The notes: a model not told the origin generated them from the letters alone. 64,000 nt of DNA from Agapetus fuscipes (GCA_951799405.1 OX637345.1:4836001-4900000), one strand, 5' to 3'; positions 21,725-32,007 are shown, counted from the first letter of the stretch. A program made the numbers and translations.

Positions 21725-22326
21725 ATAAGCTTAGCTTATAACAAAATATTTTTCAATGTAATTCTTTAGATAGTCATGGATTCATACCAAATTCCCACAC
21801 AAACATCATTTTTAAATGAAAAACAGCCAAATCGCTTCAGCCGTTCTCGAGTGATGCGCTTACCAACGAACGTCATTTAATTTTGAATGTAATTATGTAT
21901 GCAAATCCATACATAGCGTTCCACCAATCATCTTATTAAGTGCGGTAGGAATTAATAAATACAGCACATATTCAAATTAATACAAATTTACCCGTCTATC
22001 GGACGAGACGCACATACAGAGCTAATTATTTCATAAAACGTAATGGACGAGGCAAATTATAAGCCTACTTGAAGTTATTAACGAGAATTTCATTAAAATG
22101 GTCTAGTGTCGAGTGAACCGCAACAGTGTAAGCGAATCAACCTCACCTGTATAAATAAATAATAGGCATTGTGTACAATATTGCTAGATCGTCCCCTTAA
22201 AAGGCTTGTTGCACCAAGCTCCAAATTAATAGACATTGTTTTCAGTGTTGATATGTAGATCGTCCCCTTAGGGCTTGTTGCACCAAACTCCAATCAGACA
22301 AAAATCAAAATTAAGTGCAATTTCTC
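21725..22326. repeat. Unassigned stretch with a direct repeat
   Basis: TAGATCGTCCCCTTAAAAGG with CTTGTTGCACCAAGCTCCAA (22187-22228) recurs as TAGATCGTCCCCTTAGGGC with CTTGTTGCACCAAACTCCAA (22256-22294). A related inverted word lies near 22693. Otherwise AT-rich. Confidence 0.5.
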
Positions 22327-22547
22327 CTAATCTAATCTAATATAAGTTGCAAAATATATGTAACATTAGAGATTCACATTATATGCATTTTCACAAAACA
22401 GACACGTATATGTGGTCCTAAAATATAAAAACTCGAATCTCAAATGAACATACACCCTGCAACTCCTGACAAGCTTCCCTGAAACAGGGGTGACATTGGC
22501 AAAGTGAACCATTTTTTACAGCATGGGTGGCCAGCCGCATACCAAAT
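22327..22547 (-). mobile_element. Repeat C, near full length
   Basis: Tail CCTAATCTAATCTAATATAA; the AAACAGACACGTATA word is followed by a short deletion; head ends at GCCGCATACCAAATACC. Confidence 0.8.
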
Positions 22548-23044
22548 ACCTAATAAATCAAGAATTTGGTTGCATATACGTAATTTAGCTGATGTAAATC
22601 AAATTTACTGTTCAAATTCCATCATATTATTAACCACTTCCGAGAACTATTTAACCGAGGTCCTTACCAGAATTAAGTAATCAAATATTGATTGGAAGTT
22701 GGTGCAACAGGCTTGTTTGTCTTATGTCCATCAGAGTTAATTTCACATCAGCAATGTTTGGATGTATACTGGACCAATGTGACTAATTGGTAACTAGAAA
22801 TTGTTTTAGTATATATTTAAAACAACTCTCACATGATCGTATTCTACGGTTATTTCTTTGCTCAGATTGTGCAGAATGTGATTCTGAAGACAAATTTCAT
22901 TAAAAAATCGTCTCGGTATGATAGATAAGCCAAACAAGCCCTGAGGGGACGAGATGTAAAAAACATTCGTTTTTGTGAATTAAACGTAAAACAGATTCAG
23001 CAATCAAATCTGTACGTATAAAAAATAGAATTTGATCATTTTAA
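22548..23044. other. Unassigned AT-rich stretch
   Basis: No gene or repeat recognised beyond weak similarity to the 22187-22296 direct repeat. Confidence 0.35.
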
Positions 23045-23150
23045 ACAATCGGGGCACTCTTTCTGCGTGATGATTGAGAATGAACAAATCGTCATGCAGA
23101 AAGGGTGCCTCCTGAAGACGTTGACTACGTCACCAAATAAACGTTGAGAA
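23045..23150. repeat. Inverted repeat with decayed stem-loop motif (copy 6)
   Basis: GGCACTCTTTCTGC pairs with GCAGAAAGGGTGCC (one mismatch). CTGAAGACGTTGACTACGTC and then AAATAAACGTTGAG follow at 23112-23146, clearly the same word as 10816 but with the GAAAC half altered. Confidence 0.55.
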
Positions 23151-23384
23151 TAATGACGCTTATCCCATCGCAGTTCCAGTTTAATTTCTACCACATATTT
23201 GCAACTTAGATTAAATAGGACATCTCCACTTCCGTTCACATGAGAAATCTCATATGCAGAAATTAATAAGTCCTGAGATTGACAACTCCAACCGTATAAA
23301 TGTATAATTAAAGTTGCAGGTTCCAGATTGCCCCCTTATTAAAATAATCAAGCATCGTTGATTCAAATTCCTAGACTGATGACA

Positions 23385-23465
23385 TGTCTAGACTATGTTC
23401 TAGTGGTCAACACTTCAGACTCGTAATCTTGAGGTATTGGATTCGATTACTTCCGGGCACAAAAT
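23385..23465 (+). mobile_element. SINE-A head fragment
   Basis: TCTAGTGGTCAACACTTCAG and TTGGATTCGATTACTTCCGG; body absent. Confidence 0.65.
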
Positions 23466-23499
23466 GAATTTCCGCGATTAAAAAAAAACACAAAGCTCA

Positions 23500-23645
23500 G
23501 ATAAGATGAACCAGTTTTTACGGTAAGGGTGCAAAGCCTCATACCACCAAGTCAAGGAATTTATAAATTTTACATATCTAATCTCTAGTCTAAGTTGCAA
23601 AGATAAGTAACATTGAGTTTTCACATTATATGCATTTTCACAAGC
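23500..23645 (-). mobile_element. Repeat C, head and tail with the middle deleted
   Basis: A head fragment ends at about 23560 (CCAAGTCAAGGAATT) and a 3' fragment runs 23573-23645 (TCTAATCTCTAGTCTAAG). These may be two separate copies. Confidence 0.6.
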
Positions 23646-23689
23646 CTAAAAAGAAATATTTTTTGAACAGTGTTGAATTTCTGGTGCTT

Positions 23690-24405
23690 GTATCTAGTCG
23701 CCATTCCGTTAGCAGTGTCTAGTACCTCCGCAGATGTGTCTCCACTTTGTTTCTGTCTTTGCACATTTCTTTAACTTCTTCAACCTTAATCATTCTACTC
23801 ATGGATGATATAAAAACGCAACTAAGTTACACATAAAGTGTGACTTCTTGCCGCGTTATCTCCGAAGGTTTGCGCATGTGGTGAGTGGAACCTATTTATT
23901 TGTACAGGTAAGGGGGCTGGCCTTACGCCAACCACTTCAGTTGGAGTGGGGACTTCCCAGCTCCTGAGCCCTCAAATGATGTCCCGTTTCGGTGTTTATT
24001 TCAAACCCCAAAATAAAATACAGGCAAGGATTACTCATTTCTTGTGAAGGCTGAGTGGTCCTTGACCGTATTTTATTTTGGGTTTTGAAATAAACACCGA
24101 AACGTAAAATTATTTCTGCGCCCTCAGTGGGATTCGAACCCGGGCTCCCTACCAACTGAGCTATAGAAGGAGTGCATGCTGTTCTCTTTTTCTGTCCCCA
24201 GATTTCAGTCATTTGCCATCTCACTTATTTGATCAATCCATCATTTATTTGGTATTGTTCCTTCACGTTTTTCTTTGACATTCCCTTTGTATACTGTTCT
24301 TGTAAGTCATTCATCGTCCATTGTTTCTAGATTCCCGAAACATCTCATTGTACCTACTGTTTAATAATTTCACTGTCATATTTTCCCTATACCGCGTTGA
24401 TTTAT
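23690..24405 (-). pseudogene. Non-LTR retrotransposon tail split by SINE-B
   Basis: Leftward C-terminal words of the 'RWFGH...RGRPRKVW' family survive at the nucleotide level on both sides of a SINE-B insertion (23815-24172): CATTCCGTTAGCAGTGTCTA and CGCAGATGTGTCTCCACTTT on the left; TTGATCAATCCATCATTTAT and TGTATACTGTTCTTGTAAGT on the right. No frame remains open. Confidence 0.6.
23815..24172 (-). mobile_element. SINE-B with an internal inverted duplication
   Basis: Head on the right (complement of TGGGATTCGAACCCGGGCTC), 3' end on the left. The segment around the CGTTTCGGTGTTTATTTC word appears twice in opposite orientation (about 23968-24029 and 24059-24130), giving an internal hairpin not seen in other B copies. 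Confidence 0.75.
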
Positions 24406-24411
24406 TCATGG

Positions 24412-24660
24412 TTCTTGACTAATAGGCTGGTATGAGGCTGACCCCACATGCTGCAAAAACTTGGTCCTTTTTGGCATTGCTACCCCAGTTTCAGAGAGAG
24501 GCGACCAGAGTTGCAAAGTTTATGTCATATGAGGTTAGGTTTATTTTATAAGTAAACATGCAGTATGTATGTGTCAGAGTGAACATACATGTACCTACTT
24601 ATGGGCGTGTATAAAATATGAGATTTAAATCTCAGTATACCTTTTCAGATTATAGATAGA
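24412..24660 (+). mobile_element. Repeat C, diverged, full length
   Basis: TTCTTGACTAATAGGCTGGT head; CAGATTATAGATAGAT tail. Confidence 0.8.
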
Positions 24661-24747
24661 TACTGCATTCATTCACAACGTAGTCAAGAAAAAATATTTA
24701 ATTCATTCATGATCTTTGCTAATGTAAAATTCAATCGGTGCTATTCA

Positions 24748-24834
24748 CACACAGCAAATCCATGGCTCAAATGTGAACTTACCATACAAAAAAAGACCCA
24801 TGGATGAGCTATGGATCAAATGTGCTGTGAATAG
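24748..24834. mobile_element. Small fold-back element
   Basis: GCTATTCACACACAGCAAAT and CCATGGCTCA pair with TGAGCTATGG and ATCAAATGTGCTGTGAATAGC. A relic of the same sequence occurs at about 4090-4135. Confidence 0.65.
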
Positions 24835-25207
24835 CCATGAATGAATAGCAAAAATAATGAATCAGAGGGAGTTTTTCATGCTCTGAGCGGAAGAGTTGTT
24901 TATTTCTCATGTGAATAAAATATGGATAAACAGAAAAATGTATTCTCGCGCTACAATTGCTTAAGAAACTGTCAAAAATATGCTTTATACGTCCTCTTTG
25001 TAATCATTAAACACCCACTAGAAATTAAGATTCTAGAATTGGTGTACAAATGAATATGGTTGATTTGAAAAAGCCGCTAAGTACCTACGGAAATATTTTT
25101 TTTTAGCAAAGTGTATGCCAAGACAAATAACTTTAATATGGTCCTTCTATAATCTTTAATCCAAGTTATCGATCAATAATGGTATCATTTATCTGTTAGC
25201 ATTCATG
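24835..25207. other. AT-rich unassigned stretch
   Basis: Nothing recognised. Confidence 0.35.
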
Positions 25208-25442
25208 CTATAATAATCTATAATCTATAATCTAAGTTGCAAGGATATATTCATTTAAAGCTCTCACACGTGTAGTTCGCGCGTACAAATGCTGAATGTG
25301 TACTTACAAATAAAATCCAAATCTCAAATGAACATAAGCCCCCCAACTTTTGCCGACCTTCCCTGACACAGGGGTGGCATTGGCAAAGTGAACCATTTTT
25401 TGCAGTATGGGTGGTCAGCCTCATACCAACCTATAAGTCATG
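25208..25442 (-). mobile_element. Repeat C, near full length
   Basis: Tail TATAATAATCTATAATCTAT; about 20 bp deleted before ACACGTGTAGTTCGCGC; head ACCAACCTATAAGTCATG. Confidence 0.85.
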
Positions 25443-25635
25443 CAATTTAAAAAATATATTTTTAGGAAGCAAAGATTTGTTGAATTAAAAAAATACTTCG
25501 ATTACTGTAATCGAATACAAAGTGGTTTTTCTTTTTATCTCTTAAGATGAACGATTACAAAGTTAATGCCTCAACAATCAATAAAAAAATACTGTTTGAT
25601 TCTACTTTTTTTATTTGTTATATAGCATCGGCTGT

Positions 25636-25722
25636 GCAACTCTCGCAGGCAATGACAAAGGGAACCATTTTTTACAGTAGGTATGTGTGGTCAGACACAT
25701 GCTAATCGATAAGCTAAGGAAC
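25636..25722 (-). mobile_element. Repeat C, head fragment
   Basis: GGGAACCATTTTTTACAGTA and TGTGGTCAGACACATGC. Confidence 0.65.
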
Positions 25723-26074
25723 AAAATTCTTGTTCTTTATTTCCTAAAAATGTTTTTTCGTGTTAAAAACGAGTTTGACTACTGCGAGTAGGATTTAAAA
25801 AAATATCAAATAAGCACTTTATACAACGCACAGTAAACGACAGTGTTTACAAAAACGTGCAGAGGCGATGAGAGTGTCGACTGAGCTGGGTAAACAATTT
25901 AGGTGCCGTGTTGATTTTTGTACAAGTACGTATATGCAATATATATAAATAATCTTGTCTTATATGTTTTCGTAATTCCTCAGTTTAACCACAATCTATG
26001 GTATGTAGTGTTTTTTTTAAATAAACCATTCAAATGACAGTTTGTGTTTCTTTATCGAAGGAGAGTCACGTCTT

Positions 26075-26105
26075 CTGATTACGTCGGATACGACTTCGGC
26101 GAAAC
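26075..26105 (+). other. Hammerhead-like stem-loop motif, copy 7
   Basis: CTGATTA, C, stem GTCGGA, loop TACGAC, stem TTCGGC (two wobble pairs), GAAAC, then GTTAAG. An opposite-strand copy lies 108 bp downstream. Confidence 0.6.
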
Positions 26106-26212
26106 GTTAAGATCCTCGTTCTTCTCTACAACACAGTTCGTAAAATCATTTTTTAACTCTTTACAAAATGTCTTATTGAAAGTAAAAAAAAAAGGATTAT
26201 ATATTTTTGAGT

Positions 26213-26243
26213 GTTTCACCCATCACCAAATGGGTATCATCAA
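26213..26243 (-). other. Hammerhead-like stem-loop motif, copy 8
   Basis: Leftward: TTGATGA, T, stem ACCCAT, loop TTGGTG, stem ATGGGT, GAAAC. The stem is perfect. Copy 7 and this copy face each other. Confidence 0.6.
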
Positions 26244-26450
26244 AGTAGAGGGTCGAGTTTTTTAAGGCTTCAACGCAAATAATTAACAGCGACTAAAATT
26301 AATGGATAAATTATTCAACGAACCCGCCTCTGGCAATTTCGGGTGTAAATGTTCAAGTCATCGTATGCCAATAAAAGTCTTGTAAGGATATTTACAAAAA
26401 TGGGCGCAAAATACTTTTGATTCTCTTGTACAACCTTTTTATAATCATAC
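26244..26450. other. Unassigned AT-rich stretch
   Basis: Nothing recognised between the motif pair and the solo LTR. Confidence 0.35.
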
Positions 26451-26774
26451 TGTTAAGAACTGTAGATTCAATCGCACGTGAGCCTAAGCACGCTGGTTGG
26501 TGTGTGTGAGATCTCGGTATAGTGTGGAACAATTCTCTACTAGGAAGTATCTACCATGTTCTCGAGTATGCAAGAATCGTCACTGCCGGACATATAAATA
26601 CGAGCAAAACTTCTGTGCGACAGACAGAGTCGCTTTGACCATTGTAACGCGAAGACCTGTAAGCAGAGAGTGATGAGTGGACAGTACATTGTAACCTATA
26701 TTGTGAAAAATAAATAATGTGAAATAAATTGAAATCGTAATTTAATAAATATAACCCAAAATCAAATTGTAACA
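26451..26774 (+). mobile_element. Solo LTR, plus orientation
   Basis: Starts TGTTAAGAACTG and ends AAATTGTAACA (TG...CA with 5-bp inverted ends). TATAAATA at 26593-26600 and AATAAA at 26709-26714 lie in the right order. ATAC on the left and ATAT on the right are a near-match target duplication. Body sequence differs from the 474-bp family, so this is another gypsy-like family. Confidence 0.65.
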
Positions 26775-26799
26775 ATATGTAAGGCATTACACTTTAAAT

Positions 26800-26897
26800 A
26801 AAGGTTTCCAAGCTCCTGTGGAAGCTGGCTGTCATTTATTGTGAAGGCTTAGTATTGAGTGAACATTGCAGGTATTTTAATTTAGGGTTTTAAATGC
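26800..26897 (-). mobile_element. SINE-B mid fragment
   Basis: CCAAGCTCCTGTGGAAGCTG and TCATTTATTGTGAAGGCTTA. Confidence 0.6.
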
Positions 26898-26989
26898 AGA
26901 GGTCATCGCACGATGGAACAGAGTCGGACGCAGATTTTGAGGGGGACCACATTTATATTATGAAACTTCAGGATCCCGTTAGAAAAAAA

Positions 26990-27315
26990 CGCAACTGAGC
27001 TACACATATAGCGTAACTCCTCGCCGTGTTCTGCCCGAAGGAATCGCTTGGGGCGTGTGAACCTATTTATTTTTACAGTTAAAGAAGCCGGCGTTACGCC
27101 AACCCCTTCAGTTGAAGTGGGAATTTACCAACTCCCGAGGGGGCTGGTACTCATTTATTGTGAAGGCTGTGTAAACCTTGCCGGTATTTTATTTTTTGTT
27201 TGAAATAAACACTGAAACTGAAAATCATATTTGACACCGTCGCGTCGGTGGGATTCGAACCCGGGCTCTCGGCATGAAATGCAAGCACTCTACTAACTGA
27301 GCTATTAAACGGATG
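26990..27315 (-). mobile_element. SINE-B, full length
   Basis: The head is complete (complement of TGGGATTCGAACCCGGGCTC and CTCTACTAACTGAGCTATT); 3' end complement of AACTGAGCTACACATATAGC. It could be an independent insertion beside the SINE-A at 27430 rather than a composite, since F sequence lies between. Confidence 0.8.
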
Positions 27316-27319
27316 TTTA

Positions 27320-27920
27320 TTGCGGCAAAAAAAATCTCATCCGGTTGTCACTTCGATTGAAGACCACCAAAGAATGGAAGAACAGATGGAATTCGGTCAC
27401 CAAGGAGTATTTCGATACCTTAAAGGTAATTATATTAATAATATTAGGATGACTTATTTGGTGAGCGCTGTTTTTGTGTTTATCACACCTCAAGAGCCCT
27501 CTGAGAGCTTGGTCGTCGCTGTAGAAAGCGCCAATTCTCAAGCAAGACCCAGTTGTTGTAAGGTTGGATGTACCTTTCAGTGACCGGTCTTTGGTAAAGG
27601 TTTATGAATTTTTCAACCCAGTAAAGAGCACATTTGGAAATATAAATAGTACATTTTTTGTGCTCCGCCGGGATTCGAACCCACAACCTTTCATTTACGA
27701 GTCCGAAGTGTTGCCACTGGACTACGGACTGGTCCAAGAAAATCTGAATAAGTCACATATTAAATTAACAAAGGTTTCTAAGATAAATCCATCTTTTTTA
27801 CCATTTTCTACGAGAGAAAACACCGCAGTGGGAAAATCCTGTGGCTTAGAAGCTTATCATAAGTATTTTCTTATAATTAGTTGAACATTACATGAGAACT
27901 TATTCCCAATAAAATGTCTT
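27320..27920 (+). repeat. Dispersed repeat F, split by SINE-A
   Basis: Left part to 27430 (ATTTCGATACCTTAAAGGTA) and right part from 27738 (ATTAACAAAGGTTTCTAAGA, GAAAATCCTGTGGCTTAGAA) line up with the uninterrupted copy at 28300-28520. Further copies: 32985-33035 (+) and 36245-36395 (-). Function unknown; open frames are short and not shared between copies. Confidence 0.55.
27430..27737 (-). mobile_element. SINE-A, full length with TTA tail
   Basis: Right end is the complete head (complement of CCACTGGACTACGGACTGGTC and GGGATTCGAACCCACAACC). Left end is the tail (complement of GATGACTTATTTGGTGAGCG) with ATTAATAAT. It interrupts repeat F. Confidence 0.85.
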
Positions 27921-27964
27921 TATCTTTTCAAACTAAACAGATCTATGATACAAATTAAACAAAG

Positions 27965-28080
27965 AAGAGGGTTTGAAAAAAACATCGAAACAGGATTTCT
28001 GACACTCTTGGTGGGAATCGAACTCTAGCCCTCTGTAATATAGAACGCAAGCATTCTACCAACTGAGCTATCGACCGGAA
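27965..28080 (-). mobile_element. SINE-B head fragment
   Basis: Complement of TTCTACCAACTGAGCTATCG and GTGGGAATCGAACTCTAGCC; ends in CATCGAAACAGG. Confidence 0.7.
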
Positions 28081-28299
28081 CGCGTAAAGAGAAATAAAAG
28101 CCGTTTATGATTATTAACAGGAACAAGTGGCGAGTACTTGTGCTTAAATACCGGTAATTAACACGTTGGAATACCGGTCAAAGAGGATGACTTGTCGTGT
28201 ATTTTATTTACCAACACTGACGCCACGTACTTCCGCTTAGTATGGTAGCGCGCATAATGTACATGCGCGAATACCGGTTATTTCAGAATGAATACCGTC
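28081..28299. other. Sequence with recurring ACCGGT words
   Basis: TACCGGTAATTAACACG, ATACCGGTCAAAGAGG and ATACCGGTTATTTCAG are spaced through it. Nothing coding seen. Confidence 0.3.
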
Positions 28300-28520
28300 G
28301 CAGTCGAATTCAAAGATGAAACCCCAAAAAGAGCGTATCGATACCTTAAAGGTAAAGCTGAAAAAGTGGCATATTAAGCTAATATTGGTTTCCCAGATAA
28401 ATGCACCTTTTTTATTTTTCACGATAGAAAAAACTAAAAAAGTAAGAAAATCCTGTAGGTTAGAATTTTGTCATGAGCACATCCTTACAATAAGTTCTCT
28501 TACTATGAGAAGTTACACAC
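28300..28520 (+). repeat. Dispersed repeat F, uninterrupted copy
   Basis: TATCGATACCTTAAAGGTAA, GCATATTAAGCTAATATTGG, CCAGATAAATGCACC and GAAAATCCTGTAGGTTAGAA define the unit. An 89-codon frame (28316-28585) has no known motif. Confidence 0.5.
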
Positions 28521-28612
28521 AATACAATGTTTTATCCACGATTTCTCAAATCAGTGAATCAGTACTTATTCATTTTTACCTATAAGGTGGCGATATATTG
28601 TGATTGGATGAC

Positions 28613-28702
28613 AAATTTGTTGCGATCCGCCGGTCAAGCCTACGACCATTCAATTACGAGTCTGTATCGTTAACCACTAAACAATGAACCGGTCAATTTA
28701 TT
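28613..28702 (-). mobile_element. SINE-A head fragment
   Basis: Complement of AACCACTAAACAATGAACCGG and CGATCCGCCGGTCAAGCC. Confidence 0.65.
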
Positions 28703-28847
28703 AGGATATTGATACCAAAAATCCAACGCTGATTTGAGAACGTCTCAGTTAGCAGAAGTACAATATCCCTCTTGCTTGCAGCAGTATCAAAGGTGCAAAT
28801 AGCTATGAAAATTGCCAATCTTTATTAAAGAGACACTTAAACTAAAT

Positions 28848-29077
28848 CTAAGTTGCAAAGATATGTATCATTTGAGATTCATATTAAATGCATTCCCACA
28901 AGCAGACACGCATAATTTCGCGCTCACACATGGCGCATGTGGACCTACAATATAAAAAACCCAATCTCAAATGAACATAAGCCCTGCAACTCTTGCCGAC
29001 CTTCCCTAAAACAGGGGTGACATTGGCAAAGTGAACCTTTTTTTACAGTATGGCTGGTCAGCCTCATACCAACCTAG
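28848..29077 (-). mobile_element. Repeat C, near full length
   Basis: AAATCTAAGTTGCAAAGATA tail; CTTCCCTAAAACAGGGGTGA; head stops at CATACCAACCTAG. Confidence 0.85.
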
Positions 29078-29497
29078 AAGAAAGACAAGAAACACAAGAA
29101 GAAAAAAGCCCCTTGGTGTTCTAATGAGAAGGAACTATCAACGAAAAAGCTCGTCGGTAGCTCTAGAGTTGTGATTCACACAAAAATCTCACCGAATACA
29201 TCAACTTAACGTATAAAAAGAAGAACAAGAATTGCCTGCGTCTGAATACCGGTTATGAAAATAAAAAAAAGTTTTCTGTACTTTTGTGTTTACCGGTTAA
29301 ATAAATAAACATGCAATGCTCACAACCGGTTTTTTTTTAACCCTACTGACATCTCTAAAAGACGAATTTTAATATTTTTTAAGACAGATAATCTTTTACG
29401 TAATAAAATATACATGCATGTACATTTAAGATAACTTTTTTTATAAATCTTGCCATTTATTTAGTCAAATTTAATTTTACTAATGTACATGTATTAT
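29078..29497. other. AT-rich unassigned stretch
   Basis: Contains isolated ACCGGTT words like those at 28081-28299. No gene seen. Confidence 0.35.
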
Positions 29498-29950
29498 GTT
29501 CCTTTACTAATAGGTTGGTATGAAACTGATTCCCATGCTTTTAAATTTGGTTCACTTTTGCCAATTCCACTCAGTTATCAGGGAAAGGCGCAGGAGTTGC
29601 AAGTTTTATGTTCATGTGGGGTTTGGTTTTTATTGTTTTGTGTACACATGCAGCATGCTTAGGCGTGAATTTACACGTGTATCATCGAACCATTTACTTG
29701 TAGAGTCATGGGCACGCCTCTGACCTATTGGTTCTTGTTTTGTCGTGCCGTTGCTTTCACTTCACGGGAAGGCCTTTCGCCACTTGAGAAAATATATAGC
29801 TTTGCATGAGCGTGGGTCACATGTGCTGTGGGTCCTTCTGACACATACATACATGACGGGTACGAGGAGGGTTTGAGCATACTGTGTCTGCTTGTGGGCA
29901 TTAAATATTAACCTCAAAATGTTAATTTAAACTTGCATCTTAGATTATAG
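29498..29950 (+). mobile_element. Repeat C split by an unidentified 200-bp insert
   Basis: Head and body 29498-29685 (TTCCTTTACTAATAGGTTGG to TTTACACGTGTATC) and 3' end 29888-29950 (GTCTGCTTGTGGGCATTAAA, CTTAGATTATAGATG) are parts of one copy. The insert (about 29686-29887) is GC-richer, has no clear inverted ends and matches nothing else here. Confidence 0.65.
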
Positions 29951-29970
29951 ATGTATTAATTACATTCACA

Positions 29971-30286
29971 GACCGGTCCGTAGTCCAATGGTTACCGCTT
30001 CGGACTCGTAAATGGAAGGTTGTTGGTTCGAATCCCGGTGGAGCACAAAACATATTCCATTTATATTTTTAAAGATGCTCTTTCCTTGGTTGAAAAATTC
30101 ATAAAACCTTTACCAAAGACCGCTCACTAAAGGTCTATCCAGCCTTACAGCAACTGGGTCTTGCTTGAGTATTGTCGCTTTGTAGCGACAATCAATATCA
30201 TAAACACCTTTACGGCACTAGAAGAAGTGTCATAGACTCCTAGAGTCTCTGAAATCTAGGAAGTCTCCCGCACAGGATTTCAAAAA
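29971..30286 (+). mobile_element. SINE-A with D tail, full length
   Basis: Intact head GACCGGTCCGTAGTCCAATGG with B box GGTTCGAATCCC, full body, then TAAACACCTTTACGGCACTA and CTCTGAAATCTAGGAAGTCT. The clearest intact A-to-D junction. Confidence 0.85.
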
Positions 30287-30672
30287 AGACCGGTCACCAA
30301 ACGTTCTTCTGACTAGAAAATGGGCCTTGCTTGAGAATTGGCGCTTTGTATCTATTCCTTGACTGATAGGTTGGTATGCGGCTGCCCACCCATACTGTAA
30401 AAAATGGTTCACTTTGCCAATGTCACCCCTGCTTCAGGGAAGGTCGGCAAGAGTTGCAGGGCTTATGTTCATTTGAGATTGGGTTTTTTATATTGTAGCT
30501 CTACATGCGGCATGTGTAAGCACGAAATTATGAATGTCTGCTTGTGGGAATGCATTTAATATGAATCTCAAATGATACATATCTTTGCAGCTTAGATTAA
30601 GATTTACATTTAGTATGTGGTTGAAGTGTGATTCGCATGAAAACAACGCTCACCAAATAAATCATCCATATA
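30287..30672 (+). mobile_element. Second SINE-A fragment split by repeat C
   Basis: AAGACCGGTCACCAAACG and CTTGCTTGAGAATTGGCGCT (30287-30353) and the tail GAAGTGTGATTCGCATGAAA, CGCTCACCAAATAAATCATCC (30623-30672) belong together; C at 30355-30613 lies between them. Confidence 0.7.
30355..30613 (+). mobile_element. Repeat C, full length
   Basis: TTCCTTGACTGATAGGTTGG to GCAGCTTAGATTAAGATTTA, inserted in a SINE-A. Confidence 0.9.
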
Positions 30673-31195
30673 TAATAACCGAAGTGTGACGCTTACCTGC
30701 CGAGATAAAAATCAAATTTGAAACATCCATACCGAAAACTATTCGAGACATAATTGAAAATCTTTTTATTCCGGCTTGTGGAAACCCAGCATTATTTCAT
30801 TGTTTGCAATATGAAAAAAAAACATTAAACACCCAATCCATTGTTGGGGAATCATCTCACATTTATAATGAGCCGTTTACACTCACTCGCCTCGTAAAAA
30901 ACATTCGGGTCGTCGAAAAAATTTAATTAGACCTACAGACTGGAATCACCTGTCAAGCCTCGTGTTTAAAAAACAAAGATTATTATCTGACACGATTGTA
31001 ATTATTGTACCTGCACATGCGTGCTACGAAAATATTTTAAAGCAAGAATTAAAATTTGTTTTATTTATACTTAAAGTTTATTGGCTTGTTTATCAATGAT
31101 AAAATAATATCACGTAATTCGAGTTCTTAAGCTTTCAAAAAACACAAGTCATAACATATATTATATTGTTATATTTTGAATAGTTTGTGTATTAA
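30673..31195. other. AT-rich unassigned stretch
   Basis: No ORF over 60 codons of known type; nothing recognised. Confidence 0.35.
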
Positions 31196-31215
31196 CACTG
31201 TGAGAATTCATTTTC

Positions 31216-31424
31216 AATATTATTTTATTTATTTAAGTGAAGATTCAAATCAACACTGTTTTGTATTTTCACGATTAAAATCAATTTATTATTTAATTTA
31301 CAAACGTTTTCGATAAAATATCATCGTCAGGAAACGTTAGTAAATTAAATAATAAATTGATTTTAATCGTGAAAATACAAAACAGTGTTTTGATTTGAAT
31401 CTTCAATTAAATAAATAAAATTAT
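31216..31424. mobile_element. Fold-back element with arms of about 85 bp
   Basis: ATTTATTTAAGTGAAGATTC, then CACTGTTTTGTATTTTCACG and TCAATTTATTATTTAATTTA, pair with the matching complement on the right; the inner 50 bp are nearly exact. The loop is the stem-loop motif copy 9. A solo LTR begins 3 bp after the right arm. Confidence 0.85.
31306..31330 (-). other. Hammerhead-like stem-loop motif, copy 9
   Basis: Leftward: CTGACGA, T, stem GATA, loop TTT, stem TATC, GAAAAC. It forms exactly the apex of the fold-back element. Confidence 0.6.
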
Positions 31425-31426
31425 AT

Positions 31427-31875
31427 TGTTATGTTTTTAGGGTTTAAATACAGTCTTCTTTACAGGATATTTATTTTACACTTAGATTTATTTAACAATT
31501 TATATTTATTTGTTACAATTCACATTTATGGGCTAGCACTTTACATTTATTTCACAGATGGTTTGTGTTCACTTATACTGCCTTTTGTGTTTAGAAGAAG
31601 AGTGTCGTATATAGACTGACTCCTGCAAGCCGTTCGCAGCTTTTTATACTCCAGCGATAGTAGTTACAAGAAGCCAATTTTGCTGGAACCTTCGAGAGAG
31701 CGGTCTTACAAAAGCTTCGAGTTCATAATAGTGATGATTGCTAGTTACTTTCTTATAAAATCTCTTTACCATAGGTACTTATACAAATTAATCCAACTTA
31801 TATACAGCTCCCATCAGCTACAAATGTTATATCTACCTACCTAAATATTGATGTGTATTTGCTATTTACATAACA
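31427..31875 (-). mobile_element. Solo LTR of the 50-57 kb gypsy superfamily
   Basis: TGTTATGTTTTTAGGGTTTA ... GCTATTTACATAACA, 449 bp. Leftward TATAAA (complement at 31643-31648) and AATAAA lie where the complete element has them. ATAT on the left and ATAC on the right are a one-mismatch duplication. The sequence is diverged from the 474-bp LTR, so it is a sister family. Confidence 0.75.
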
Positions 31876-32007
31876 ATACAGTATAGTTACTATAATGGCG
31901 TCTGTTCTGATGATATGTCCTCACTTATACCTCCTCCTCTCGTCACAACAAGGGCAACTCGTAGAACGGATCACATTCATCCCTTTGCAGTCGATATCAA
32001 AACTATG

